A DNA stretch of 64,000 bases from Ruminococcus sp. (GCA_029060305.1 JAIDUG010000054.1:102612-166611); one strand, 5' to 3'; numbered from the stretch's first letter, positions 1 through 9,429 are shown. Numbers and translations: made by a program. Notes: generated from the letters alone by a model not told the origin.

Positions 1-1448
1 TCATCACCTGTTTCAATTCCTGTGTGTGAACCAAGTCCGTAAAGCTGTGAGTACTTTGTGATATTGTCGATACCTAAACGGCTTGAAAGTTCATAGAAAT
101 AACAGTTACAGGAAACCTGTATCGCACGTCTTGTTGAAAGATAGCCGTGTGTTCCGGTACAGGAAAAAGTTGAACCGTGGAAGTTATACAATTGTCCGCA
201 GTAGAGGGCAGTTCCTGCATCGACTATACCTTCATTTAAACCGGCAGTAGCAGTTACTGTCTTGAAAGTTGAACCGGGACGATAAAGTCCAAACGTACAG
301 CGGTTTAAAAGCGGTGAATCCTCATCATTCAAAAGGTCGTCATAATTTATAGCATAGTCCTTTAAATTGTAGGTGGGAGCTGTTGCCATACCTTTTACAG
401 CACCTGTTTTTGCGTCAAGTACAACTATTGCACCTTTATGAACATTTGTAAGATGCCAGTTTGTATTGATATTCTGGAAATTGGCAAGGAAGTTATCAAG
501 TATTCCCTGAAGTCTCAGCTGATACGTACCGTCAACGGTAAGTTTTATTGTACTTCCGGAATTTGTATCGCTGATTGTCTTTACGTTTGAGACAGCTCCG
601 TCTTTTATGGAAATTTCCTCTATACCGTTCTGTCCTCTGAGTTCAGTTTCCATAGCACTTTCGATACCGCTTTTTCCGAGAGTATCGTTTAATTTGTAGC
701 CTTTTGCCCTCAGTTCGTCGTATTCCTCAGCGTATATAGGACCTACCGTGCCGAGTTCGTGAGGAAGAATATCACCACGTTCTATACGTCTTTCGGAAAC
801 CTCTACCGCTTCAATACCGTGATATACGTTGCCGAGTTCTTTCATTTCTGTGATTGTCTTAGGGTCTACATCTTCCGCAAGCACAAGGTCGTTGCTGTAA
901 GAAAATTCGTTTGCAACCATTGCGTAACGTATACCGGCAATAATACGTTTTTCTCTTTGTGTGTAGTCGTCGGAAATTTCATAGTCAGAAATAAGTTTGT
1001 CAATGCAGTTTTCCGCTGTGGCATAGATATTAAGGTGAAGATTTTCCTTTACTCTTGAAACTTCTTCCTTTGTAAACTCATAAGGTTCAGTCATAGTTAT
1101 GGGAAGAATTTCCCTGAATTTATAGCTGTGTCCTATAAGTGTCATATAAGCGTTTATGAGGACTTCATTTCCCTCTGCCAAATCCTCCGGAAAAAATGCT
1201 TTCTGCAAAACTATGTCACAACGTTCATCATTGGTAATCAGAAGATTACCGTTGAAGTCTACTATTTCACCACGGGTTGCCTTTACTTCTCGCTGATAAA
1301 CAAGTGTGTCATCATAGATTGCTGATTCCTCGGCAGTGTCACTGCCGACTATCTGTAATTTCATAAGTTTCATTGAACTCATTACTACTGCAAATACAAC
1401 AACTGCTACTATGATAATAGACTTTAGTGTATCTGAAAATGTTTTTAT
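1..1448 (-). CDS. mrdA: Penicillin-binding protein 2 (elongasome transpeptidase), 3' end outside window
   Basis: Class B PBP that cross-links peptidoglycan during elongation. The visible part (about 480 residues) has an N-terminal membrane segment, a PBP dimerisation region and the first half of the transpeptidase domain. The SxxK motif (STFK, serine near residue 393) and the SxN motif (SCN) are present; the KTG box would lie beyond position 1. It follows mreC and mreD, the usual place for this gene. The start is odd: the reading frame has no ATG/GTG/TTG until an ATG at 1382, which would cut off the membrane anchor. A good AGGAG (minus strand, 1457-1461) sits 8 nt before an ATA codon at 1446-1448, with an ATT at 1452-1454 as the alternative. 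The identity is secure and the start is not. Confidence 0.9.
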   Translation of the reverse strand, partial: MKTFSDTLKSIIIVAVVVFAVVMSSMKLMKLQIVGSDTAEESAIYDDTLVYQREVKATRGEIVDFNGNLLITNDERCDIVLQKAFFPEDLAEGNEVLINAYMTLIGHSYKFREILPITMTEPYEFTKEEVSRVKENLHLNIYATAENCIDKLISDYEISDDYTQREKRIIAGIRYAMVANEFSYSNDLVLAEDVDPKTITEMKELGNVYHGIEAVEVSERRIERGDILPHELGTVGPIYAEEYDELRAKGYKLNDTLGKSGIESAMETELRGQNGIEEISIKDGAVSNVKTISDTNSGSTIKLTVDGTYQLRLQGILDNFLANFQNINTNWHLTNVHKGAIVVLDAKTGAVKGMATAPTYNLKDYAINYDDLLNDEDSPLLNRCTFGLYRPGSTFKTVTATAGLNEGIVDAGTALYCGQLYNFHGSTFSCTGTHGYLSTRRAIQVSCNCYFYELSSRLGIDNITKYSQLYGLGSHTGIETGD

Positions 1449-1472
1449 ACAAATCGCTCCTTTCTGAAAACG

Positions 1473-2036
1473 TCAGTGCTGTTCAGCTTTGATAGTTTCC
1501 TCAATGGTAAAGTGTGTCTTTGGCATAAGGAAATGATTTATCAGTCTCAGCAAGAGACACACAAATACCGAAGATATTACTGTATACGCCCATATTTTGA
1601 GGGTGTAGTCTGTGAATATCATTTCGTGATTTTCATAATTCCATATCTCGTAGTAGAATTTATAGTCAAGCCAGCACTGTATGTACGAAACGACAGCGGA
1701 AATAAATATAAAACTCACGAACTTATCACGCAGATAAAATTCAAATATCAGTGAAACTATTATACAGGAGACAGTCAGCAGAACAGCGTTATAGCCGAAA
1801 AGTTTTCCGCAACTTACGTCAATCAGAAATCCGCATATCGCACCGGTTACGGCAGAAGCAGATATATCATTTCTTACCGCAATGTAAAGTGCAGTCGGGA
1901 TAAGTATTATGGGTTTCAGAAGTGTGCCGGAAGTCATAAATATAAATTCAGCATATATCAGCACATAGTAAAATAACCATCTTAAAGCAGTTTTTATATA
2001 TAATATCCGTTTTTCACGTGAGGGTTTAATTATCAT
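1473..2036 (-). CDS. mreD: Rod shape-determining protein MreD
   Basis: Small polytopic membrane protein (187 residues) of the elongasome, linking MreC/MreB to PBP2/RodA. The sequence shows about five hydrophobic segments with a basic N-terminus (KPSREKR) and the short family length. Sequence conservation in MreD is low, so the call rests on hydropathy plus its position between mreC and PBP2. It overlaps the end of mreC by 11 nt, implying translational coupling, and ends 12-25 nt before the PBP2 initiation region. The start ATG at 2036 has its ribosome-binding site inside mreC. Confidence 0.85.
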   Translation of the reverse strand: MIIKPSREKRILYIKTALRWLFYYVLIYAEFIFMTSGTLLKPIILIPTALYIAVRNDISASAVTGAICGFLIDVSCGKLFGYNAVLLTVSCIIVSLIFEFYLRDKFVSFIFISAVVSYIQCWLDYKFYYEIWNYENHEMIFTDYTLKIWAYTVISSVFVCLLLRLINHFLMPKTHFTIEETIKAEQH

Positions 2037-2889
2037 TACTGTTCCCCCTTTTGCCGATAAAGTCTGTTATTACAAAGACTGATTCAAGGTTTGTGATGTC
2101 CACACATGGCGTTACGTCAGCACGTGCTGAAATTCCGTTTGAATCCATTTCCACTTTTTTCACCTTGCCGACAGAATAGTCTTTAGGGAAAAGTCCGCTT
2201 GAACCGTCAGTTACAAGCAGGTCATTTTTCTTTAAAGTGTTGTCTGTTCTCAGGTGCATAAGGTTTGTCATATCGTCGGAAGCTGATTTCACTGAACCCT
2301 CTATTATACCTATATCGTCGTCGCACGATTTGGACTTCACTGCAACTGAAAGGTCAGGCGACAGGATTGTCCTTACGGTTGTTACGTGTTCGGAAACCTC
2401 AACGGTTATTCCCACAAGTCCCTCAGCAGTTGCAACAGGACAATATGGCTCAATGCCGTCCGCTGAACCTACATTTATTGTGAATGACTTGAAAGGGTCG
2501 TTTGTTATATATCCCATAACTTTGCAGAATCTCGATGTAGTCATATCGGGGTGGGCTTGTTTAATTCCTATAAGCATACGCAATTCTTCACATTCAACTT
2601 TCAGTGAGTTGTATTCCGTGAGCTGTTCCTGTAACTGTCGGATTTCTTCTTTCAGTGACTGATTTTCGTCATATATTTCCTCAGCTCTTTCCAGCTTGTC
2701 CAGAGACCCCTCGACTTTCATACTTATTCCGTTGGAAATACTCCGGAAAGGTTTTGAGACTGTATTTATTATTGACTCTCCTGAGATAGAATATCCGCCT
2801 TTTGTAACGGAATAAACCATTGTTCCCACAAGAAACGCTATAAATGCAAGCAGAATCTTAAACCGTGTGCTTTTGAAAAAATCACGCAT
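2026..2889 (-). CDS. mreC: Rod shape-determining protein MreC
   Basis: Extracytoplasmic elongasome scaffold, 287 residues, the usual length. It has one N-terminal transmembrane helix (residues about 9-28), then a coiled coil (about 60-105, LERAEEIYDENQSLKEE-like heptads) and a C-terminal beta-rich domain with the family segments GYITNDPF and NVGSADGI. The ATG at 2889 follows a strong AAAGGAGGG. It lies 12 nt downstream of mreB in one operon and overlaps mreD. The expected role is to link cytoplasmic MreB filaments to periplasmic-side wall synthases. Confidence 0.93.
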   Translation of the reverse strand: MRDFFKSTRFKILLAFIAFLVGTMVYSVTKGGYSISGESIINTVSKPFRSISNGISMKVEGSLDKLERAEEIYDENQSLKEEIRQLQEQLTEYNSLKVECEELRMLIGIKQAHPDMTTSRFCKVMGYITNDPFKSFTINVGSADGIEPYCPVATAEGLVGITVEVSEHVTTVRTILSPDLSVAVKSKSCDDDIGIIEGSVKSASDDMTNLMHLRTDNTLKKNDLLVTDGSSGLFPKDYSVGKVKKVEMDSNGISARADVTPCVDITNLESVFVITDFIGKRGNSNDN

Positions 2890-2901
2890 AAATACCCTCC
2901 T

Positions 2902-3924
2902 TTAATAGTAACGGATATTTTCGGTGAGGGTGTCCTGATAGTTGTTGATGTTTTCAAGGATTTTTCCCATTCCCTCCGCAACGCAGTCAAGGGGATATTC
3001 TGCAATATATACCGGTATACCTGTTTCACGGTTTATAAGTCTGTCAATACCTCTTAATAATGAACTTCCTCCGGAAAGCGTTATACCGTTTTCAATTATG
3101 TCTGCTGAAAGCTCCGGCGGTGTTTCCTCAAGAGTTGACTTTATAGCATCAACTACTCTTGAAAGCGGTTCAACAAGTGCGTCACGGATTTCAGCAGAAT
3201 TTACTACTATATTCTCCGGCAGACCGTTCAGTAAGTTTCTTCCCTTTATTTCCATTGAAGATTCTTTTTCATTCGGAAATGCTGAACCTATTTCAAGTTT
3301 CACATTTTCCGCTGTAGGTTCACCGATAAGCAGATTGTATTTTTTCTTGATATAATTTATAATAGCGTTGTCAAATTCGTCTCCGGCACATCGTATTGAA
3401 CATGAAGCGACTGTACCGCCCATTGAGATGACAGCAACTTCACTTGTACCTCCTCCGATGTCAACAATCATACTTCCTGACGGTTCATTTGTCGGAAGTC
3501 CAGCCCCGATAGCTGCCGCCATAGGTTCTTCTACTATAAGTACGTTGTTTTTGTTAGCACCTGCTTTTGTACAGGCTTCACGTACTGCACGTCTTTCAAC
3601 GGCAGTAACTCCCGACGGTACGCATATTATTACGTTAGCTTTCGTAAAAATTGTACCTTTAAGGGCTTTTTTAATAAACTCCTGCAACATAGTTGTTGCT
3701 ATGTCGAAATCTGCAATAACGCCGTCCTTGAGGGGTCTCACCGCAACTATTGAGCCTGGAGTTCTGCCTATAATTTCCTTTGCCTCTTTTCCGACATAAC
3801 GGCACTTGTCGGTGTGTGTATTTACTGCAACAACCGAAGGCTCTCTGATTATTATCCCTTTTCCTCTCAGATAAACAAGCGTGTTTGCAGTTCCTAAATC
3901 TATACCAATATCTTTTGTAAACAT
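2902..3924 (-). CDS. mreB: Actin-like cell-shape protein MreB
   Basis: Bacterial actin that directs lateral wall synthesis; 340 residues, typical length. The phosphate-1 loop (DIGIDLGTANT, residues 5-15), the phosphate-2 loop (VDIGGGTSEVAV) and the adenosine motif (ITLSGGSSLLRG) are intact. It is the first gene of mreBCD-mrdA; a clear SigA-type promoter lies about 65-90 nt upstream. The ATG at 3924 is preceded by AAGGAGTG. Presence of MreB suggests an elongated or ovoid cell, or at least lateral wall growth. The call is secure. Confidence 0.97.
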   Translation of the reverse strand: MFTKDIGIDLGTANTLVYLRGKGIIIREPSVVAVNTHTDKCRYVGKEAKEIIGRTPGSIVAVRPLKDGVIADFDIATTMLQEFIKKALKGTIFTKANVIICVPSGVTAVERRAVREACTKAGANKNNVLIVEEPMAAAIGAGLPTNEPSGSMIVDIGGGTSEVAVISMGGTVASCSIRCAGDEFDNAIINYIKKKYNLLIGEPTAENVKLEIGSAFPNEKESSMEIKGRNLLNGLPENIVVNSAEIRDALVEPLSRVVDAIKSTLEETPPELSADIIENGITLSGGSSLLRGIDRLINRETGIPVYIAEYPLDCVAEGMGKILENINNYQDTLTENIRYY

Positions 3925-3986
3925 TCGGCACTCCTTAATTCTGTATATTCAGTTTTTTTATATTATTAAATTCACAATACAATATT

Positions 3987-4015
3987 ATTATATCACCAAA
4001 ACCGGATACAGACAA
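3987..4015 (-). promoter_or_regulatory. SigA-type promoter for mreBCD-mrdA
   Basis: On the minus strand TTGTCT and a consensus TATAAT are separated by 17 nt, about 65 nt upstream of the mreB start. This separates mreB transcription from the DUF4321/dut genes upstream. Confidence 0.65.
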
Positions 4016-4134
4016 TAAGTTTATGACAGAAATCCGGATTTACAGAAAATTTGTATAAATATTAAAACAAAATAAACCGAACAGACAGAAAAACTGTAAA
4101 ATCTTCTGAAAAAATCCGGTTTTTTGATTATATA

Positions 4135-4401
4135 TTACGGAACAAGTTTCGGAGCGGTTTTATAGTATACGAAAAGTGCAACAAGTATCATAAGCAACTG
4201 TGCAATGCTGATACTGAAACTGAATCCGATTGTTATAGTGATGATTGTGAAATTTATGAGTGGTTTATCGGCAGGGAATTCAAAACCGCCTGTATATGCG
4301 AGCCAGTTCATAGAATCACTCATTGAAGCACGGTCAGCAATAAGCGAACCTATTATTATGCCTCCTATTATAAGCAGTATAAGATATAAAATTTTTTTCA
4401 T
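4135..4401 (-). CDS. DUF4321-type small membrane protein
   Basis: 88-residue membrane protein with an N-terminal hydrophobic helix (residues 4-22) and a second at about 60-82 (ISIAQLLMILVALFVYY). Length, the WLAYTGGFEF segment and the INFTIITITIGFSFSISIA region match what I remember of DUF4321 proteins, which sit beside mreB in many Clostridia. Function is unknown; the conserved place next to the elongasome suggests an envelope role (inference). It has its own ATG with a weak GGAGA upstream and lies 28 nt after dut. Confidence 0.7.
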   Translation of the reverse strand: MKKILYLILLIIGGIIIGSLIADRASMSDSMNWLAYTGGFEFPADKPLINFTIITITIGFSFSISIAQLLMILVALFVYYKTAPKLVP

Positions 4402-4429
4402 TATATTCTCCAGTCTGCCTTAAAGCGTT

Positions 4430-4870
4430 TTATTTTATTCCGGACGAACCAAAGCCGTTACTTCCTCTGTCTGTTTCTGAAAGTGTATCGCTGACTTCGA
4501 TTTCCGGAATAATTATTCTTGTCGGAATAAGCTGTGCAATCCTCATTCCGTTTTCCACAATAAAAGGATTTTTTCCGTTGTTAATCAAAGGAATAAACCA
4601 TGCTCCTCTGTAGTCGCTGTCTACTACTCCCACGCAGTTTGCAAGTGTAACGCCATACTTTGTGGAAAGTCCTGAGCGTGGATATATAAGCAGTGCAACG
4701 TCTTTTTCGTCAGGTTCAGCAGTAAGTCCGGTGGGTATCATTTTTATATCGCCGGATTCAATAGTTACAGGTTTGTCGAGACAGGCGTGTATATCAAGTC
4801 CTGCACTTCCTGCTGTTGCCCTTGACGGAATAACGGCTTTTTCGTCAAGTTTTTTAAAAGTTATTTTCAT
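4430..4870 (-). CDS. dut: dUTP diphosphatase
   Basis: Trimeric dUTPase, hydrolysing dUTP to dUMP and pyrophosphate to keep uracil out of DNA. All five motifs are visible over 146 residues: AGSAGLDIHA (20-29), PRSGLSTKYG (64-73), GVVDSDYRG with the catalytic aspartate (81-89), RIAQLIP (110-116) and the glycine-rich C-terminal arm RGSNGFGSSG (135-144). It follows the U32 gene by 2 nt, so it is in the murC-led minus-strand operon. Confidence 0.97.
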   Translation of the reverse strand: MKITFKKLDEKAVIPSRATAGSAGLDIHACLDKPVTIESGDIKMIPTGLTAEPDEKDVALLIYPRSGLSTKYGVTLANCVGVVDSDYRGAWFIPLINNGKNPFIVENGMRIAQLIPTRIIIPEIEVSDTLSETDRGSNGFGSSGIK

Positions 4871-4872
4871 AA

Positions 4873-6903
4873 TTATATACCTCTGTAGTAAAGTCCTCTT
4901 GTGATGTTTCCGGACGGTTTTTTCCCTGAAATAACATCCCTTGTCTGCTGAGCGTTTTCGTCGCTGAGCATAATAACTCCGAAAGATATATTTCTGAACG
5001 ATTCAAGTCTGTCGTACATATACAGACAATCGGGATTAAGAATTTCCACATAGTCCGGCGAACATACAACCGGAAAATTTCTTCCTGTACGGTCAGTGAT
5101 GTGTCCCGAACATTTTTTACAGCCGACTTCATTCTTTATAGGACAGTTTCTTGTAAGCATAAGCGGAATTTTTCCGTATACCAGTACACCCATAGGCAAA
5201 TCAGTATGTATATTGTTAATCTGCTGTAATTTTGCTTCAGGCGAAAAAATAAAGTCCTCAAGACCAATAGTTTCCATATATTCCGCACTGAAAGAGTTGA
5301 AAATGTTAAGAGTGAAATTTCCGTGCAGTCTGAATCCGAGTTTTTTGCCTATTGCTATGCAGTCGGGAGTATTGCATATAAGTCTGTTTATACCGTATTT
5401 TTCCTTTATATATGCAAGTCGGGAAACTGTTTTTTCCTCGTCCGCTATGAAACGTGGAGGAGACAAGATTATTTTGTCCTTGTACTCTGAAATTTCCGTC
5501 AGACAAGTTTCTGATAAGCTGAGTGACGGCGATAATATTACATATTCGGAAATATCAATCGCTATATGTACCTGTTCGACAGTACGGCAGAAAGTCCGTA
5601 TTTTAACTTTATCAGACGGAGCAGGTTTTTCAGAAAATACCGGTTTATAGTCTGTTATCGTTATGTGCGGAGTGTTTACGGAAATTATACTTTCCGTAAG
5701 TTTTTCAGTGATTTCACGGCGTAACTCGTTTATTTTTCCTGCACTTACTATCAGACCATTATCAATATCAGCGGTTACTTCTCCTATGCTGAAAACTGTA
5801 TCTCCCAGTTTTGAGAGTTGCTTTTTCAGGGATTCCATGTCGGTCGGACGGTTTTGGGCGATTTCGGGAATATCTCCGATTGTTTTTACGGAAATGTTGT
5901 TGCATTTTGCGGTAATTTCAACCGGAGTATTATTTTTTATTACAGCGTGAAAGTCAACTGTAAATACTTTCCGTTCATGCCTGTAAATCTCGTGTACTTT
6001 CGGCAGGAGCGACTGTGCGGAAACTACATCTTCCTTTTCACGTACTCCGAACATCTTTTCACGTTTTCCGGTGAAGTAACCATCAGTGAAACCGTTTCTT
6101 GAAAATATTCCTTTTAAGAAGTTCATATCCGGTGACTGTCCGTCAATAGTCTTGCGGAGTTCGTGGACAGCAGAAGCAACATATTCCGGACGTTTCATTC
6201 TGCCCTCGATTTTGAGAGAGTTAACCCCCGAAAGTTCGTTGATACACGGAATGAGCGAAAGGTCTTTGAGTGAGAGTGCGGAAAAATTTCTGTTTCCTGA
6301 AGAAGAAAATGGAAGTCTGCACGCTTGTCCGCAACAACCACGGTTTGCAGACCGTGACCCCATAATAGCGGACATATAACACTGTCCCGATACTGACATA
6401 CACAATGCACCATGTACGAAAATTTCCGTTTCAATGCCTGTACCGTGTATTTTTTCAATGGTTTTCTTGTCGAGTTCACGGGCAGGAACAACTCTTTTCC
6501 AGCCGAGAGACTTTAAAAAGTCTGCACCTTCCGCTGTATGTACCGACATCTGTGTTGAGGCGTGAAGCACTGCGTCGGGTACACATTTTTTAATAAGTTC
6601 TGCTCCGCCCCAGTCCTGAATAATATACGCATCTACACCGGCATTTGCTGAAAATTTTATGTATTCACAAAAATCCTCTGCCTCTTCGTCGGAAATAATA
6701 GTGTTTACAGCAAGGTATATTTTAGCACCATATCTGTGACATTCACGGACAGCCTTTACAATTTCGTTGTCGTCAAAATTGGTTGCACTGTTGCGTGCGG
6801 AAAAACGTTTACCGCCTATGTAAACAGCGTCCGCACCTGACCGGAGAGCAGTACAGAGCGTTTCCATACTGCCGGCAGGTGCAAGAATTTCCATATTTTT
6901 CAT
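4873..6903 (-). CDS. U32-family RNA hydroxylation protein (RlhA/TrhP type)
   Basis: 676-residue member of peptidase family U32. The N-terminal half carries the signature EIFVHGALCMSVSGQCYMS and further cysteines (NRGCCGQACR) expected to bind an iron-sulfur cluster. The middle resembles the collagenase-like DUF3656 insertion, and a late cysteine group (NCPIKNEVGCKKC) is also present. Family members once called collagenases are now known to hydroxylate 23S rRNA C2501 or tRNA U34, so an RNA-modifying role is more likely than proteolysis; which substrate applies cannot be told from sequence. Its start overlaps the end of zapA by 1 nt. Confidence 0.85.
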   Translation of the reverse strand: MKNMEILAPAGSMETLCTALRSGADAVYIGGKRFSARNSATNFDDNEIVKAVRECHRYGAKIYLAVNTIISDEEAEDFCEYIKFSANAGVDAYIIQDWGGAELIKKCVPDAVLHASTQMSVHTAEGADFLKSLGWKRVVPARELDKKTIEKIHGTGIETEIFVHGALCMSVSGQCYMSAIMGSRSANRGCCGQACRLPFSSSGNRNFSALSLKDLSLIPCINELSGVNSLKIEGRMKRPEYVASAVHELRKTIDGQSPDMNFLKGIFSRNGFTDGYFTGKREKMFGVREKEDVVSAQSLLPKVHEIYRHERKVFTVDFHAVIKNNTPVEITAKCNNISVKTIGDIPEIAQNRPTDMESLKKQLSKLGDTVFSIGEVTADIDNGLIVSAGKINELRREITEKLTESIISVNTPHITITDYKPVFSEKPAPSDKVKIRTFCRTVEQVHIAIDISEYVILSPSLSLSETCLTEISEYKDKIILSPPRFIADEEKTVSRLAYIKEKYGINRLICNTPDCIAIGKKLGFRLHGNFTLNIFNSFSAEYMETIGLEDFIFSPEAKLQQINNIHTDLPMGVLVYGKIPLMLTRNCPIKNEVGCKKCSGHITDRTGRNFPVVCSPDYVEILNPDCLYMYDRLESFRNISFGVIMLSDENAQQTRDVISGKKPSGNITRGLYYRGI

Positions 6904-7268
6904 CAGATGCTGTCTCCGAGTTGTTTCAGCTTGACCATACTTTCAAGCTGTACGATTTTTGATTTGAGAACCTCTATTTCCTTGAGTGCGGAATCGAGTT
7001 CAATTCTTGACTTACCGGCTTCGTCAACATATTCTTTTGTCTGATTTCTGATATTGTCAAGGTGCTGATTAGCTTTATTGAGGTCGTCCACAAGGGTAAG
7101 TGCAACCATTATTGCAACGTCATATGGTGACGAACTGCTTTTAGAGTTGAGGACTTCATTCATCTTTGCTTCCAAAGCTCTTGCGAGTGCAAAGACATAG
7201 TTAGGGCTTTCTGAAGTTTTGAGCTTATACTCTTTACCACAGATAATTACTTTTACATCATTTAGCAT
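6903..7268 (-). CDS. zapA: Cell division protein ZapA
   Basis: 121-residue FtsZ-bundling protein. The N-terminal globular ZapA fold is recognisable (VKVIICGKEYKLKTSES, then DVAIMVALTLVDDL), followed by a C-terminal coiled coil from about residue 60 (LDSALKEIEVLKSKIVQLES). ZapA directly upstream of a U32 gene is a common Clostridia/Bacilli arrangement, which supports the call. The ATG at 7268 follows AGAAAGGAAA. It is separated from lexA by 81 nt that include a TATAAT on the minus strand without a convincing -35. Confidence 0.9.
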   Translation of the reverse strand: MLNDVKVIICGKEYKLKTSESPNYVFALARALEAKMNEVLNSKSSSSPYDVAIMVALTLVDDLNKANQHLDNIRNQTKEYVDEAGKSRIELDSALKEIEVLKSKIVQLESMVKLKQLGDSI

Positions 7269-7349
7269 TTATAGAATTTCCTTTCTGTAAAGATTTCTAT
7301 TCTACATTATACAACATTTTACGACAATTTGGAATAGTTTTTTTGAAAA

Positions 7350-7934
7350 TTATTTATAGTAACGTTTAAGACCGATTACACGACCAAGTATTTCCACTTC
7401 TTTTAATATAATAGGGTGCATTGTATCGTTTTCCGGCTGTAAGCGGTACTGGTTATCTTCCTTATAAAAACGCTTTACGGTAGCTTCTTCGTGGTTGACA
7501 AGTGCAACGACTATATCACCGTTTTCAGCGTAGGGAGTTTTGTGGACAACAACTATATCACCGTCGAAAATTCCTGCCTTAATCATACTGTCGCCTCTGA
7601 TTTTGAGTGCGAAAAGTTCACTGGGATTTATGTCAGGGATTTCAAAGCCGATATATCCTGTAGCATCTTCAATTGCGGTAATCGGCAGACCGGCGGTTAC
7701 TGTACCTATTACGGGAACAGATGTTATAGAACTGTTCGGAAGTTTCAGTGAACGGTTTATATTATCTGTTTTTTCGATAAGCCCCTGTTTTGCAAGGGCG
7801 TTTATATAACGGTGTGCAGTAGAGGTTGATTTGAAGCCCATATAGCTCATTATTTCCCTTACTGACGGTGAAATACCGTCACTGAGACGGCTTTTTATAT
7901 AGTTGAAAACAGCTATTTCCTTATTTTTTGACAT
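7350..7934 (-). CDS. lexA: LexA SOS repressor
   Basis: 194-residue LexA. A winged helix-turn-helix DNA-binding domain (residues 1-65) is followed by the S24 autoprotease domain. The Ala81-Gly82 cleavage site (TVTAGLP), catalytic Ser116 (RGDSM) and Lys154 (ATVKRF) are all present, so RecA-stimulated self-cleavage should work. It starts 2 nt after the murC stop, so in this genome lexA is read in the murC transcript. No clear GAAC-N4-GTTC operator is visible immediately upstream. Confidence 0.96.
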   Translation of the reverse strand: MSKNKEIAVFNYIKSRLSDGISPSVREIMSYMGFKSTSTAHRYINALAKQGLIEKTDNINRSLKLPNSSITSVPVIGTVTAGLPITAIEDATGYIGFEIPDINPSELFALKIRGDSMIKAGIFDGDIVVVHKTPYAENGDIVVALVNHEEATVKRFYKEDNQYRLQPENDTMHPIILKEVEILGRVIGLKRYYK

Positions 7935-7936
7935 AA

Positions 7937-9364
7937 TTATTCATTCTCCTCTTTTAACTTTGCGAGTATCATTTTTGCGATTTTGTAAGCGTCACCGCAA
8001 CCTAATGTTATTACAAGGTCACCAGCTTGAGCATTTTCGCAGATGTAGTCGCATATTTGTCTGAAGTTGAAATATTTTCTTTCGTCCGTCCATTCGGCAC
8101 TTTCGTCCTGCGGAAACCATATACATTCTGGAATCTTTTCAGCAAGGTGACGTGTGAATATACCGTAAGTGTTTTTTTCACGACTTCCGAAAATGTCCGT
8201 TAGGACTGCCTTGTCGGGAATCTGAAGAACCCTTGCGAAATCGTCAAGCAGGATTTTTGTGCGTGAAAACGTGAACGGCTGAAATACTGCCCATACTTTA
8301 TTGAATCCCATTCCCATAGCAGAAGTGAGTGTTGCTTTAAGTTCGGTAGGGTGGTGAGCGTAGTCGTCAACAACTGTTATGCCTTTTTCGTAGCCGAGTT
8401 TTTCAAAACGTCTTTTTGCTCCTTTGAAATCTGAAAGTCCCTTTATGCAGTCTGCCGGAAATATACCGAGTTCGTTCACGGAAGCTATCGAGGCAACGGC
8501 ATTTAAGATATTGTGGTTTCCTGCAACATGGAGATTTACAGTCAGAATATATTCCCCGTCGTGATAAACATCAAACTGTGTTTCAAGTCCTGAAATCTTC
8601 TTTATATTGTCAGCGTACCAGTTGTTTTTGTCGGAAAATCCGAAAGTAATTATCTTTTTGTCGAGACCCTTGACTGCTGTCATAGTGTTTTCGTCGTCAC
8701 CGTTGACGATAATAACCTTTGAAGTTTTTTCTGCAAACTTTCTGAAAGATTTTATAACGTTTTCGAGAGTACCGAAATAGTCAAGGTGGTCAGCATCAAC
8801 ATTGAGTATAACGGAAATGTCAGGGGAGAGTTTCAGGAAGTGATCTTCAAATTCGCAGGATTCACACACAAGAATGTCGCTTTTTCCTGCGATACCGCTT
8901 CCGTTTATACAGGGAAGTTTACCACCGATATATGCTGAAAGGTCTGTACCTGCGGTGTAGAGTATCTGCGTAATCATTGAAGTTGCAGTAGTCTTTCCGT
9001 GAGTACCGGAAACGCATACAGCGTTATTGTACCAGCTTGTAATGATTCCGAGCAGTTCGGCTCTTTCAAGAACCGGTACACCACTTTTTCTTGCCTCCAT
9101 AAGTTCGGGGTTATCTTCCATTATAGCGGCTGTATGGACGATAAGGTCAGCCCCCTTGATATTTTCGGCACGCTGTCCTATGAATACTTCGATTCCCATT
9201 TTTCTTACAGCTTCGAGAGTTTCCGTTTCGTTGTTGTCAGAACCCGTCAGAAAATATCCCTGTGAATGAAGTATCTGGGCAAGGGGGTACATTCCTGAAC
9301 CGCCTATACCGATAAAGTGAATATGCTTTTTGTTTTTCAGAATGTTATTGTCCAAATTTATCAC
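7937..9364 (-). CDS. murC: UDP-N-acetylmuramate--L-alanine ligase
   Basis: ATP-dependent addition of L-Ala to UDP-MurNAc, first step of stem-peptide synthesis. It has an N-terminal Rossmann motif (GIGGSGM, residues 19-25), the P-loop GTHGKTT (120-126) and the Mur ligase C-terminal domain (DDYAHHPTE). Two starts are possible: GTG at 9364 would overlap its own ribosome-binding site, whereas TTG at 9355 lies 8 nt after AAAGG and is more likely. It is far from the main mur cluster at 20.5-31 kb. It is divergent from spoVG. Confidence 0.95.
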   Translation of the reverse strand: MINLDNNILKNKKHIHFIGIGGSGMYPLAQILHSQGYFLTGSDNNETETLEAVRKMGIEVFIGQRAENIKGADLIVHTAAIMEDNPELMEARKSGVPVLERAELLGIITSWYNNAVCVSGTHGKTTATSMITQILYTAGTDLSAYIGGKLPCINGSGIAGKSDILVCESCEFEDHFLKLSPDISVILNVDADHLDYFGTLENVIKSFRKFAEKTSKVIIVNGDDENTMTAVKGLDKKIITFGFSDKNNWYADNIKKISGLETQFDVYHDGEYILTVNLHVAGNHNILNAVASIASVNELGIFPADCIKGLSDFKGAKRRFEKLGYEKGITVVDDYAHHPTELKATLTSAMGMGFNKVWAVFQPFTFSRTKILLDDFARVLQIPDKAVLTDIFGSREKNTYGIFTRHLAEKIPECIWFPQDESAEWTDERKYFNFRQICDYICENAQAGDLVITLGCGDAYKIAKMILAKLKEENE

Positions 9365-9400
9365 CTTTCATAAAATTTTTTGTTTAAATATAAAAATCTC

Positions 9401-9429
9401 TTGATTTTTGAGAGATTATAAGTTATAAT
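9401..9429 (+). promoter_or_regulatory. SigA-type promoter for spoVG
   Basis: TTGATT and a consensus TATAAT are spaced by 17 nt, ending 54 nt before the spoVG start. The region between murC and spoVG is only about 120 bp and must hold divergent promoters. Confidence 0.65.

Noticed and set aside
759..1325. Plus-strand open frames opposite the PBP2 gene
   Set aside because: They lie antisense to a well-conserved protein, show no family features and lack ribosome-binding sites.
7269..7349. LexA (SOS) operator near lexA
   Set aside because: No GAAC-N4-GTTC repeat is visible; lexA is read from the murC transcript.
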